Assembly: GCA_902629495.1 (NCBI GenBank)
Contig: CACORA010000031.1
Span: 1 to 22,289, forward strand
Direction of reading: 5' to 3'
From: Planctomycetaceae bacterium
GTDB taxonomy: Bacteria > Planctomycetota > Planctomycetia > Pirellulales > UBA1268
DNA: 22,289 nucleotides
How positions within the stretch are numbered: position 1 is the first letter of the stretch; each line of letters opens with the position of its first letter. This document shows positions 7,705 through 16,208 of the stretch, piece after piece. A model generated the notes under the pieces. That model saw only the letters and a list, made by a program, of their open reading frames with translations. It had not been told where the DNA came from and ran no database searches. Both the position numbers and the translations under genes were made by a program.

Positions 7705-8610
7705 TTACTGGTTTTGTGGTAACCAGCGTGCAGCGAGTTGTGTTTGAATTGGCGGTTGTTCGATCGCCGAGGCTGCTCGTACGCGATTATTTCCAACTGC
7801 TCGTGTAATCGCAACCAGTTTTGTCTTTTCCTCTTCGCCCGTTCGCGGCAGGCGTTTGACCATCCGAATAACACCCTCAGGGTTTGTTTCAGCGGCACCT
7901 GAAAAGTTACTCATAAAGACACATATTTCATGAAGGTTGACTGCTGCAGAGCGAACAATCAGTGGTTGAAGTGTACGAGTAACGATTTCCAGTCCGGCTC
8001 CATCCATGTCGACAAAGGCATCAATCTCAACCTTCTGCAATGATTGGCTGATAGTGTTTCTGCCAACCGGAGAGTATTGGACAAGGATAACACACGACCC
8101 TGTGAGTACTCGTGGTGCTAGAGACCCTGTATAAGCTCCCCGTCCATGAAATACCAGCAAGCCATTCTTGCCATGATGCTCTTCATGGACTAATCGTACT
8201 CCGCCAACTGTTCCATACCCATCACTAAATCGCCACTGCTTTGATCCTGCAGGGTCAAGAGAGAGCCTCGTGATCCCCAACATTCTCCAGATGTCGACAA
8301 TCGCTTCTGGTTTATGAAATGAAAAATCAAGAAGAGCGTTATCGCAAGAAAATGTCTGTGGAGGTAAGTGTCGATAGAGGGTTGTTTCTCTTATGCACTG
8401 TGCAATCAGTTGCTGATGAGGCTTTGGAATGCGATCGAGAGGTAAAGCTTTGATTGCTTCTTGTCGTGCTGCTCGAGATGATGAGCCCCCATCGACAATA
8501 AAAGCGGTGAGTGAATGAACAGCTGCTGATTGTTCTATTGCGTGAACTGTTTGGGCTAAGCAAGAGGAAACAAGTCCCACCAAGAAGAACACAAAAAACC
8601 GTGAAATCAT
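7705..8610 (-). CDS. Secreted protein of unknown function
   Basis: I do not recognise this 301-residue protein. It has a clear signal peptide (MISRFFVFFLVGLVSSCLAQ, then TVHA). A short helical region (about 25-75) is followed by a compact mixed region with many Trp, Gly and charged residues (about 85-235). Striking segments include FSFHKPEAIVDIWRMLGITR, SDGYGTVGGVRLVHEEHHGK, GLLVFHGRGAYTGSLAPRVL and KVEIDAFVDMDGAGLEIVTR. The density of Gly, aromatic and charged residues suggests a conserved planctomycete family. The C-terminal ~60 residues are basic and look variable. AAGGGGGGA 4 bases before the ATG at 8610 strongly supports the start. It converges with the SH3-like gene, leaving 20 bases between stop codons. 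Confidence 0.75.
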   Translation of the reverse strand: MISRFFVFFLVGLVSSCLAQTVHAIEQSAAVHSLTAFIVDGGSSSRAARQEAIKALPLDRIPKPHQQLIAQCIRETTLYRHLPPQTFSCDNALLDFSFHKPEAIVDIWRMLGITRLSLDPAGSKQWRFSDGYGTVGGVRLVHEEHHGKNGLLVFHGRGAYTGSLAPRVLTGSCVILVQYSPVGRNTISQSLQKVEIDAFVDMDGAGLEIVTRTLQPLIVRSAAVNLHEICVFMSNFSGAAETNPEGVIRMVKRLPRTGEEEKTKLVAITRAVGNNRVRAASAIEQPPIQTQLAARWLPQNQ

Positions 8611-8787
8611 TGTCCCCCCTTATGTCACACCTCAAAGACCAGTTATGAGGTGGTGCACCCCAGTTGCTGATGACAAACTGTTCGGCTTGTAATGGTCATT
8701 CTGCCCAGTCATTTCCATTCGTTTTGCTGGAACTACCTAGGCTCCCTGGTTTACCATGTCTCGTAGCAGCGTGGCTTGGCCCTGCTT

Positions 8788-8802
8788 CGTAGGTTCCCTA
8801 CG
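8788..8802. repeat. Small perfect hairpin in the MMPL gene leader
   Basis: CGTAGG (8788-8793) and CCTACG (8797-8802) form a 6-bp stem with a 3-base loop, 51 bases before the chosen start of the MMPL gene. A weak promoter-like pair overlaps it (TTGGCC 8776-8781, 17 bases, TACGAT 8799-8804; 4/6 matches each). It could be an operator or a leader hairpin, or chance. Confidence 0.3.
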
Positions 8803-8853
8803 ATCGCCTATCAACGAAGGGACACAAAACAACGTAGGCGGGTTGAAATATCA

Positions 8854-11580
8854 ATGCAAAGTGATGGGCAACAGCAACGGTTTCCTCGGCACGACACCGG
8901 TGGCTCTTCCACAAGACGACTGAGTTTACTCAGTCGTGGTTTTGTGCTCTGGACTCAGTTTTGCCTACGGTTGCCTGCTGTTATTACGATGATCGCAATA
9001 CTTCTTGCAGTGTGCAGTGGTATCTATGCGACAAGGAATCTTGGATACAAAGTAAGTAGGATTGATCTTCTTGATCCAGATAGTGAGTACAACAAACTAT
9101 GGATTGATTATATCGCAGAGTTTGGTGACGACGATGATGCCGTTATTGTTGTTGAGGGACAAACTCGTGAGGAGGTCATTCAGGTTCTTGAGGAGGTGTC
9201 TCATGAGGCTGGTGAGCGGAGTGATTTGTTCCACTCCGTCCTTCATGAAGTTGATTTATCTACGATCCGTGGAAAGGGACTGCATTACCTCTCTCCGTCT
9301 GATCTAACATCCATTGAACAATTCATTGAACAGACCCAACCAATTATTGATGGAGGGTGGTCTCAATTAAGAGCAAGTTCAATGATAGCAGGGATGGCCA
9401 GTCAGATGGTTGCTGGCAAAGAATCACAATTAAGTGGTTCACCTGAATCGTCTGCTGCTGTTCTCGAACGATATGCTGAAAGTCTGCTTGCTGGTGTAGA
9501 AGGATCGAGTCGAGGTAACGCACCACTTTCGATGCCGTCACCCTGGCCAAGCATGCCAGAGTCTCTTTCCACGCTCCGAGATCTCTCAAGTGAGCATCTT
9601 CTTGCGAAAGATGGTCTCTTAGGCTTTGTCTTGCTACGACTTACGAAGACGGAGGGTGGGTTTGCAGGTGCGTCGGTTGCTACTGATGAGTTGCGTCAAA
9701 TTATCAAGAAGGTGAGTGACCGTCATCCCTCTGCAACGATTGGTCTTACTGGTTTGCCAATCATGGAAGACGATGAGATGCGAACCAGTCAACAGTCGAT
9801 GATCTGGGCAAGTGGTCTTTCGCTTGCAGCTGTCGCGTTAGTCATTACAGCTGGTTTTGGTGGGATTCGCCACGCACTTATGGCAAACGGAGTCCTTGTC
9901 ATTGCCATGTCGTGGGCCTTTGGTTGGGCGACCGTGAGTGTAGGTCACTTAAATATCTTGAGTGTCACTTTTACAGTGACAATGATTGGTGTTGGTATCG
10001 ATTACGGTACGTATTACGTTGCTCGCTATCTGCAATGTCGACGAAGAGGTCTTGATTGTGATGATGCGCTCCTTGAAACAAGTGGCGCTGTTGGACCAAG
10101 CATTCTAACTGGTGCCATTACTACGGCAGTCGCTTTTTTTTCTGCCTCACTTACCAGTTTTGTAGGTGTTTCAGAATTGGGCACGATTGCTTCCGGCGGA
10201 ATTCTCCTGTGTGCTGCAGCAGAGTTGTTGGTTCTCCCTGCAGTGATTGCCCTGGTTGATAGGAGTGTCTTTGGAAAGTGGATTCCACAACCGGTTCCTG
10301 TTCACACGTGGTTGGCACCAATTTTCAAACACCCGCGATTCGTTGCACTTGCATCCGTGGCGGTCACCCTTGCCATAGCGTCAGGTTTTCATGAACTCAA
10401 GTATGATCACAATCTGCTTAATTTGCAGGCGGACGGACTGGAGAGTGTGGCAGTCGAGAAAAAACTACTTGAAGAGTGTGATCAAAGTGTGTGGTATGCA
10501 CTTTCGATAACGGATTCACGTGAGGAATTACTCAAACGCAAAGAGGCTCTACAAAATTTACCGAGTGTTGAGCGTGTCGATGAGATTGCCTCGTTACTGC
10601 CTTCGGAGGAGGATCTCAAACAACCGATTATTCAGCGCATTCATGAACAACTTGACTCTCTGCCAGAGCGACCTCCTGAAATACCCATAGACCGACTGGA
10701 AAATCTTGGCGAGACACTTGCCTGGGCACAGAATGAGTCATCAAAGCGTCCAGCTGGCTTAAGATCGGCCTGGCACCTTGAACGAACTCGAGAGGCGCTT
10801 CGGAAAATGTCGCCAGAGGAATGTTTTCAGGCACTGGCCAGTTTCCAGCAGCGGTCTGCTGGTGAACTATTAAGTAGATTACACGCTCTGGCTGGAGTTG
10901 CGAATCCGGAACCACCGACACTCGATGACCTTCCGCCAAGTCTTGTTGATCGTTTTGTTGGTCAAAGTGGCAAACATCTTTTAAAGATTTATGGACGTGG
11001 TGACATCTGGGATTTCGAATCGCTTGAAAAGTTTGTGAAGGATGTTCGAAGTGTTGATTCATCCGCTACTGGTAATCCACTTCAGGCCTATGAAGCTTCA
11101 CTCGAGATGAAAAAAAGCTATGAACAAGCAGCCCTGTATTCTTTGGCGGTCATTCTTGTTGTGCTGTGGCTCGACTTTCGCAGTCTGACCTATGCGTTAC
11201 TTGCGGGTCTCCCTCTTGCCATCGGCATGGCTCAGACCCTTGGGCTTATGGGACTGGTGGGTATCGATCTGAATCCAGCAAATTTGATTGGCATTCCCTT
11301 AATTCTTGGTATTGCAGTCGATTATGGTGTGCATATTGTTCATGATGCCCTTGAGCGACCAGGCCCCTATTCAATCAGTGCTTCCACAGCAAATGCTGTG
11401 TTAGTTGATGCTCTTACAACGATTTTGGGATTTGGCGCACTGATGGTGGCAAGTCACAAAGGACTTGAGAGTTTGGGTAGAGTACTCACGCTAGGGGTCA
11501 CAACATGTACGTTTACGTCTCTCGTATTCTTGCCAGTCGTGTTGGCCATGCTGAGATCTGGCACAAGGGATGATGAATAA
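8854..11580 (+). CDS. HpnN-like MMPL/RND-family exporter
   Basis: This 908-residue inner-membrane protein has two tandem RND half-repeats. Each half has one membrane helix, a large periplasmic domain of 200-300 residues, then five more helices. The proton-relay motifs are present in both halves: GVGIDYG with Asp383 and LGIAVDYGVH with Asp823. Periplasmic loop 1 begins SRIDLLDPDSEYN, as in MMPL and HpnN proteins. The HpnN group moves hopanoids or other hydrophobic lipids towards the outer membrane; MmpL proteins export other lipids. No hopanoid (hpn/shc) genes are visible here, so the substrate is open. The ATG at 8854 is chosen; an in-frame TTG at 8776 would add 26 poorly ordered basic residues. 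A thioredoxin-fold protein follows about 100 bases downstream. Confidence 0.85.
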   Translation: MQSDGQQQRFPRHDTGGSSTRRLSLLSRGFVLWTQFCLRLPAVITMIAILLAVCSGIYATRNLGYKVSRIDLLDPDSEYNKLWIDYIAEFGDDDDAVIVVEGQTREEVIQVLEEVSHEAGERSDLFHSVLHEVDLSTIRGKGLHYLSPSDLTSIEQFIEQTQPIIDGGWSQLRASSMIAGMASQMVAGKESQLSGSPESSAAVLERYAESLLAGVEGSSRGNAPLSMPSPWPSMPESLSTLRDLSSEHLLAKDGLLGFVLLRLTKTEGGFAGASVATDELRQIIKKVSDRHPSATIGLTGLPIMEDDEMRTSQQSMIWASGLSLAAVALVITAGFGGIRHALMANGVLVIAMSWAFGWATVSVGHLNILSVTFTVTMIGVGIDYGTYYVARYLQCRRRGLDCDDALLETSGAVGPSILTGAITTAVAFFSASLTSFVGVSELGTIASGGILLCAAAELLVLPAVIALVDRSVFGKWIPQPVPVHTWLAPIFKHPRFVALASVAVTLAIASGFHELKYDHNLLNLQADGLESVAVEKKLLEECDQSVWYALSITDSREELLKRKEALQNLPSVERVDEIASLLPSEEDLKQPIIQRIHEQLDSLPERPPEIPIDRLENLGETLAWAQNESSKRPAGLRSAWHLERTREALRKMSPEECFQALASFQQRSAGELLSRLHALAGVANPEPPTLDDLPPSLVDRFVGQSGKHLLKIYGRGDIWDFESLEKFVKDVRSVDSSATGNPLQAYEASLEMKKSYEQAALYSLAVILVVLWLDFRSLTYALLAGLPLAIGMAQTLGLMGLVGIDLNPANLIGIPLILGIAVDYGVHIVHDALERPGPYSISASTANAVLVDALTTILGFGALMVASHKGLESLGRVLTLGVTTCTFTSLVFLPVVLAMLRSGTRDDE

Positions 11581-11679
11581 TCGGATTGAATAGGAAGTCA
11601 AATCTGTCTTGTGTTGATCCGTTGTGGCATGGTACTTCCCACTGAAACTGCGAGTTTTATCATCCCCTACGGTGCCACT

Positions 11680-12354
11680 ATGTTAGCCACGTTAATAAAC
11701 ACACGACTCCTGTCCCGTGCCATGGTTTGTGCAAGTGTTCTCAGCACAATTTTTATTGGCCTTCCGAAACAGACAGTCCTCGCAGATTCCAAAACACGAG
11801 TCGTCAATATCACCATGGAGGATCAGTTTCGTACCCGGTGCGAAACAGGTGCCTTCCTTGGAGATGTTGTGGTGCTTGTATTCGCGGAGCGAAGAGGAGC
11901 AGAAGCAGCTCATGAGCTTGGTAAGAAAATCCATGTCTTGTTTCATCCTACGGCCATTTCTGTGAGTGATGAAGAATGGGCACACCAACCGGTGGTCAGT
12001 CCACCTGGGTGGCCAGTCGATATACGCCCTCCCAATGTTCATGCCATTCCCGTCGCATGCCTTTCAGAAGTTCCACGAGCCATGCACCCAGTTGTTCGTG
12101 CTCGCATTCGGAAGGAATCTCCAGAGATTTCTGTCTGGCTCGATTACGAGGACATCATGGATCACCATTTCGGACTTGAGAGGGGAGTTCCAAGTGTTGC
12201 CATTCTTGACACACGAGGAATGGTCCATAGCGTGCATGTCGGGCCGTTCAGTGATGAAGCGATCAATTCGTTAGTGACAACAATTGATGAGATTCGTCAG
12301 GCCTCCCGTCCTCAGATCATCACAGCCGCTACCCCAGGGGCATTGCGGCGGTAG
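11680..12354 (+). CDS. Secreted thioredoxin-fold protein lacking CXXC
   Basis: This 224-residue protein has an N-terminal signal peptide (basic region MLATLINTRLLSR, hydrophobic ASVLSTIFIGL, cleavage near TVLA). A thioredoxin-like fold follows. An early beta strand (DVVVLVFAERRG) stands where thioredoxins carry WCXXC, but there is no cysteine pair. Near the C-terminus GVPSVAILDTRGMVHSVHVG has the cis-proline loop and beta hairpin, followed by a terminal helix. The order resembles YtfJ or peroxiredoxin-like periplasmic proteins rather than redox-active thioredoxins. In-frame GTG 11611 and ATG 11629 are also possible starts, and ATG 11722 is a shorter one. It lies 99 bases after the MMPL gene on the same strand and may be co-transcribed. 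Function unknown; the fold call is from motif shape only. Confidence 0.65.
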   Translation: MLATLINTRLLSRAMVCASVLSTIFIGLPKQTVLADSKTRVVNITMEDQFRTRCETGAFLGDVVVLVFAERRGAEAAHELGKKIHVLFHPTAISVSDEEWAHQPVVSPPGWPVDIRPPNVHAIPVACLSEVPRAMHPVVRARIRKESPEISVWLDYEDIMDHHFGLERGVPSVAILDTRGMVHSVHVGPFSDEAINSLVTTIDEIRQASRPQIITAATPGALRR

Positions 12355-12360
12355 AAAGAT

Positions 12361-13476
12361 TTATGTTAGGCGAAACCACAAAAAAGTGGTGATGACCATA
12401 ACAACATAGCCAACAGGTAAGGCCCATCGACAGGTTCGGTCTATCACTGCAGCGCGATTCTTTTTGCCAACCCGTGAGAGAGAATAGACATACAGACTTT
12501 GAGGGATGGTAACAGACATCGTTACAAAGGAAACCAGCAAAAGTGTATCAGTAAATGTTAGGTATGACATGCGGGGCATATTTTCAATGATCACAAACTG
12601 GTAGGCAACAATGGTCAAGACACCAATGAAGGAGATATTGAGGCGGTCAGCAAGTGACTCCAGGTCGATCCAGAAAATGGACCAGATCATTGAAACAATC
12701 AAGAGCATTGGAAAGAGCATCTGCCAGACGAGTTGCCAACTTCTTCTCTCAAATGTGATTGTCGTAATGATTTGTGAAATATGTTTCACCTCATCTTTGT
12801 AGACAACTTCAACCTCAGAAGCCTTCATTGAAAGTGACTGAAGATCCCATCCAGCAACGTTCACGTCATTCTCTTGGCGCACGTGATTTTCTGTGGCCCC
12901 AATCGCACGTTCATCCACTTCGAGTAATACTTCATCCTTAGTGTTACCAAATGGAATCATGAGGACGCGGAGTTTTTGGGTATCAAACGGATAATCTTGG
13001 AGTGACATGGGCGTTTCGAGGATGGCATTTCTTTGTTCAAAGTATTTGACTTTTCCATCAGGATAGATCTCAATTTTGATCGCACTCACATCCCCACTTC
13101 CTACTTGATTCACAATAAGAAACTGTGGCCACCATCCAGAGAACACTTCAAGGAACTGAAAATCGCCTTGGAAAATTTTGCGATCAACACCCTCCTCGTC
13201 AGCGTCAAAAGCGAGTCTGGGATCGTTCCAAGAAGCGATAAGTGCTAACTCAACCTCAAGAGATTCCTCAACGTCATCAATACTAATGACATCAAGAATC
13301 ATCAGGCCACACGTGACATGTGTTGGTGACGCCGGCGGATTCGGCATGCCGGCCTCAATCGCCCAGGTGTTTTGAGCAGAAAACAAACTGCTCAAAAGGC
13401 AAATTCCTATAGAGAGACATGCAGAATACAATTTTCCTGCTGCAATCCACGTAGAAATCTTTGTAGAAAAAACCAT
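12361..13476 (-). CDS. Pentameric ligand-gated ion channel (prokaryotic Cys-loop family)
   Basis: This 371-residue protein has the full pLGIC architecture: a signal peptide (about 1-39), an extracellular beta-sandwich domain (about 50-243) and four membrane helices. Family marks include SWNDPRL and GWWPQFLIVN in the ligand domain, and YPFD at 162-165 in the Cys-loop. The loop lacks both cysteines (Thr155 and Leu169 stand in their place), as in bacterial ELIC and GLIC. M1 spans about 247-270 with Pro256. M2 (about 279-297, RLNISFIGVLTIVAYQF) closely resembles ELIC. M3 is about 305-328 after NMPRMSYLTFTD, and M4 is about 351-370. The start ATG overlaps the rhomboid stop (TAATG), so translation is probably coupled. 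The 3' end lies 6 bases from a convergent gene. The ligand is unknown. Confidence 0.93.
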   Translation of the reverse strand: MVFSTKISTWIAAGKLYSACLSIGICLLSSLFSAQNTWAIEAGMPNPPASPTHVTCGLMILDVISIDDVEESLEVELALIASWNDPRLAFDADEEGVDRKIFQGDFQFLEVFSGWWPQFLIVNQVGSGDVSAIKIEIYPDGKVKYFEQRNAILETPMSLQDYPFDTQKLRVLMIPFGNTKDEVLLEVDERAIGATENHVRQENDVNVAGWDLQSLSMKASEVEVVYKDEVKHISQIITTITFERRSWQLVWQMLFPMLLIVSMIWSIFWIDLESLADRLNISFIGVLTIVAYQFVIIENMPRMSYLTFTDTLLLVSFVTMSVTIPQSLYVYSLSRVGKKNRAAVIDRTCRWALPVGYVVMVITTFLWFRLT

Positions 13477-14354
13477 TACTGTGATCGTTGCTTAAACCGT
13501 TCGCTTGCACGAGTGAGAGTTTCTCGCTCTGTCTGTGAAAGGCTGGACTCTCCAGACTGACCAATTTTTTCAAGAATACGATCGACCTCTTTTCGCAAAT
13601 CTTCGTCATCAGCCTGCTGTTGTTTGCGTGGCGATCGGAATTCATCATCAGGATGAACAACTTTCATTCCTCTAAGGCGACGCTTCATCTGAAGCGAAAG
13701 GTCGGTCAATCCACCCAGATTCCATCCACGCCACGCATACAGGAGACCAAACGCAGCACCGGCGAGATGAGCAACGTGTGCGACATTTGTTCCTTTGGAC
13801 GTAGCCCCTTGAAGGTCTAAGACAACAAACAAGACTCCAAGAGCCCATGCAGGCACTGGCAAGACACCATAGATGTAAACGGTTTGTCTCGGAAAGTACC
13901 AAATAAACATTGCAAGGACTGCCATGACAGCGCCACTTGCTCCGACAAGAGATGTACGCGCGGCAATCTGTGGCTGACCAATCTGGACACTAGCTACCCA
14001 TGCAATTCCAGCAATCACAATTGATGTGACATAAAAACGAAAAAATTCAGAACGACCAAGAAGCGCCTCAACCTCTCGCCCAAAAAAGAAAATAGCAAGC
14101 ATGTTGAATAACAAGTGCCATGGGTTTCCGCTATCGTGAACAAATCCGTAGGTTACGAGTTGCCAGACCTCGAGGAGGTTTTGTGGTAGGTCGCCTCGAA
14201 GAGCGAGAAAACGATTGATTGGTAATGTGCCAGCGGCAATAAGGTTGGCAACCCAGATGGCAACATTTGCAACAATGATGGTCAGAACCGCAGTCCACTC
14301 ATTCATGACTGGTCCACGATTGTCATATGCATAACGGCGTTCAGAAAATCCCAT
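13476..14354 (-). CDS. Rhomboid-family intramembrane serine protease
   Basis: This 292-residue protein has six predicted membrane helices and the rhomboid catalytic features. These are HLLFNMLAIFFFG in the second helix (HxxxN), the nucleophile Ser140 in LVGASGAVMAV, and His196 in AHVAHLAGAAFG. Rhomboids cut single-pass membrane proteins inside the bilayer. After the last helix comes a basic cytoplasmic tail, then a charged helical end (DLRKEVDRILEKIGQSG, LTRASERFKQ) of the kind seen in many bacterial rhomboids. The ATG at 14354 is preferred to an in-frame TTG at 14363. It is the first gene of a two-gene operon; its stop TAA overlaps the ATG of the ligand-gated channel. Substrates are not known; the channel is a possible partner only by position. 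Confidence 0.93.
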   Translation of the reverse strand: MGFSERRYAYDNRGPVMNEWTAVLTIIVANVAIWVANLIAAGTLPINRFLALRGDLPQNLLEVWQLVTYGFVHDSGNPWHLLFNMLAIFFFGREVEALLGRSEFFRFYVTSIVIAGIAWVASVQIGQPQIAARTSLVGASGAVMAVLAMFIWYFPRQTVYIYGVLPVPAWALGVLFVVLDLQGATSKGTNVAHVAHLAGAAFGLLYAWRGWNLGGLTDLSLQMKRRLRGMKVVHPDDEFRSPRKQQQADDEDLRKEVDRILEKIGQSGESSLSQTERETLTRASERFKQRSQ

Positions 14355-14999
14355 GATGGGCAATGGTAGGCGGAGGTTGCCAAACTAGGCAACTGTGAGG
14401 CAAAAAAGAAGGATGCCGCCGCCTTTATTTCCGGTGTGATCCACTCCAGAAGCCAAGCAGTGGCAGAGTATCGCAGGACGTCAGAAACTTTTTTCCACAG
14501 TGGAGGAATTCAAATGACGCCCGACGGTGTACTGGGTAGAAAACTGTAAATGGGGCTCGACGAACGCCCAGTCACATCATCCGAGCGATTTTTTTGGGGG
14601 CAACGGCAACGTGCGGCGTTGGCACGATTGCTTGTGATGCATCACAGCTGCTTGTGGCTGACGAGACAACCGAGAGTCTGAACCGTCCGTATAATCGAAG
14701 TTGGTGATCTGATGCCAGATATCCAGTGGTGAGAGGACACAATGATGTCGTCGGCAACCCACATGCAAGCCTTGGCAACCAAAACGGAGTGATGGGCGGA
14801 ACTGGTGAACCAATGCCTCAAATCACGTTAGAAAAACGCTTTAATGACCTCCATCAGAAAATGTCTCGTCTCAAGATGCTCGATTCAAAATCGATGCTTG
14901 GCCGGTTGCTAGAACCGATAGCGAACCGATAAGATCTCAATTCTCGGGCAAGTCAAGCGAGATGTGGGTTTATGTCTAAATTAAAAGGAGCGTGAGACA
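14355..14999. other. 645-base intergenic stretch with no convincing gene
   Basis: This separates the minus-strand rhomboid operon from the plus-strand oxidoreductases. An inverted repeat GTTGCC (14376-14381)/GGCAAC (14388-14393) lies 22 bases before the rhomboid start. GGAGG at 14502-14506 precedes ATG 14514, which opens an 11-codon frame (MTPDGVLGRKL). An in-frame 43-codon frame follows directly at 14550-14681. A short frame at 14813-14932 (39 codons, LEKRFNDLHQKMSRL) is also open. None resembles a known protein, and stops interrupt the longest frame repeatedly. It may be a decayed gene or the long leader of the oxidoreductase operon. Confidence 0.5.
14376..14393. repeat. Inverted repeat upstream of the rhomboid gene
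   Basis: GTTGCC and GGCAAC form a 6-bp dyad with a 6-base centre (AAACTA), 22 bases upstream of the rhomboid start codon. The position suits an operator for the rhomboid-channel operon. No factor is suggested by neighbouring genes. Confidence 0.35.
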
Positions 15000-16157
15000 A
15001 TGGCAGAGAAGATCGCAGCCGGAATCATCGGCACTGGATTTATCGGTCCGGTACATGTCGAGGCTGGAAGGCGATTGGGGAACGTCGAATTTGTTGCCCT
15101 GGCCGAAGCCAATGCTGAGTTGGCCCGCAGTAAGGCTGATCTTTTATGCATCGAGAAGTCATATGGCGACTATCGTGAACTTCTGGCCGATCCTCATATC
15201 CGTGTTGTTCATAATTGCACACCGAATCACCTGCATTACCAGGTCAACAAAGATATTCTCGCTGCCGGCAAGCATGTCATCAGTGAAAAACCACTGGCAA
15301 TGAACAGTGTAGAAAGTCGGGAACTCGTGCAACTTGCATCGGAGTCGGGTCTGATCCATGCCGTTGATTTCAATTATCGCTATTATCCGCTGGTCCAGCA
15401 TGCCAGACAGATGGTTCAACAGGGGGAACTGGGGGATGTGTTCACTCTCCGTGGCTCCTATTTACAAGATTGGCTGTATCTCCAGACAGACTGGAATTGG
15501 CGTCTGCAACCAGAAATGTCAGGAGAAAGTCGAGCGGTTGCTGATGTAGGGAGTCACTGGTGTGATCTCTTACAGTTCATCACCGGTGAGAGCATTCTTC
15601 GTGTCATGGCTGACTTGAGTACCGTACATAAGACGCGGATGAAACCCAAAAAGGAAATTGAGACATACGCGGGCAAAGAACTCTCGCCCAGTGACTACGA
15701 ACCGCAAGATATTCACACCGAGGATTATGCCTCGGTCTTAATTGAACTCTCAGGTGGAGCTCGTGGCGTTTTTTCTGTCAGCCAGGTGTCAGCCGGCCGT
15801 AAAAATCGGCTTTCGTTCGAACTCGATGGTTCCCGCTGTGCAGTGGCGTGGGATCAAGAAAAACCAAACGAGATGTGGATTGGGTATAGAGAAAAAGCGA
15901 ATGAAATCCTGGTGAAAGATCCTTCATTACTGCACGAAGCTGCCAAAGAGTATGCCCATTACCCGGGTGGTCATCCCGAAGCCTATCCGGACGGCCCGAA
16001 GAATTTGTTTCGGAATGTGTATCGTGCGGTGGAGAAGGGGCAAATGCCGGAAAATCCTGATTGGAGCACGTTTGTAGATGGCCATAAGGAGATGGCAATC
16101 TGCGATGCGATCATACGAAGCAATCAAGATCAAAAGTGGACAGATGTGGAATACTAA
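15000..16157 (+). CDS. Gfo/Idh/MocA-family NAD(P)-dependent oxidoreductase
   Basis: This 385-residue enzyme has an N-terminal Rossmann fold (GIIGTGFIG, residues 8-16) and the family signature EKPLA with catalytic-type Lys97. The C-terminal alpha/beta domain carries DVGSHWCDL (Asp182 to His186), where the His usually takes part in hydride transfer. The family oxidises or reduces hydroxyl groups of sugars, inositols and related compounds. GGAG about 10 bases before the ATG is a strong ribosome-binding site. The enzyme shares YLQDW at the start of domain 2 with the next gene, so the two are paralogues, probably from one operon. There is no signal peptide, so it should be cytoplasmic; many planctomycete relatives carry an export signal. 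The substrate cannot be told from sequence. Confidence 0.9.
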   Translation: MAEKIAAGIIGTGFIGPVHVEAGRRLGNVEFVALAEANAELARSKADLLCIEKSYGDYRELLADPHIRVVHNCTPNHLHYQVNKDILAAGKHVISEKPLAMNSVESRELVQLASESGLIHAVDFNYRYYPLVQHARQMVQQGELGDVFTLRGSYLQDWLYLQTDWNWRLQPEMSGESRAVADVGSHWCDLLQFITGESILRVMADLSTVHKTRMKPKKEIETYAGKELSPSDYEPQDIHTEDYASVLIELSGGARGVFSVSQVSAGRKNRLSFELDGSRCAVAWDQEKPNEMWIGYREKANEILVKDPSLLHEAAKEYAHYPGGHPEAYPDGPKNLFRNVYRAVEKGQMPENPDWSTFVDGHKEMAICDAIIRSNQDQKWTDVEY

Positions 16158-16208
16158 TCTGTGGACTGCCGAACGATTTAAGTACATTTTTCATTCAGGA
16201 GTTTAAGA

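Noticed and set aside
7708..7726. CTGGTT/AACCAG hairpin as a terminator
   Set aside because: Only 6 bp, no T tract, and it overlaps the last codons of the minus-strand gene.
8776..8853. TTG start giving the MMPL protein 26 more residues
   Set aside because: The extra part is basic and disordered, there is no ribosome-binding site before it, and a hairpin and promoter-like pair fall inside it.
10628..11062. 144-codon minus-strand frame
   Set aside because: Lies inside the MMPL exporter gene on the other strand and has no recognisable motif.
12375..12390. ACCAC/GTGGT hairpin at the end of the channel gene
   Set aside because: The 5-bp stem is short, no T tract follows it on either strand, and it lies inside coding sequence.
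14572..14813. Two overlapping minus-strand frames of 68-78 codons
   Set aside because: Composition is unlike the neighbouring proteins, they overlap each other in different frames, and no start signal is seen.
14726..14932. 68-codon plus-strand frame from a GTG
   Set aside because: The N-terminal half has odd composition, there is no ribosome-binding site, and no family resemblance. Only the last 39 codons look at all protein-like, so it is mentioned in the gap entry only.
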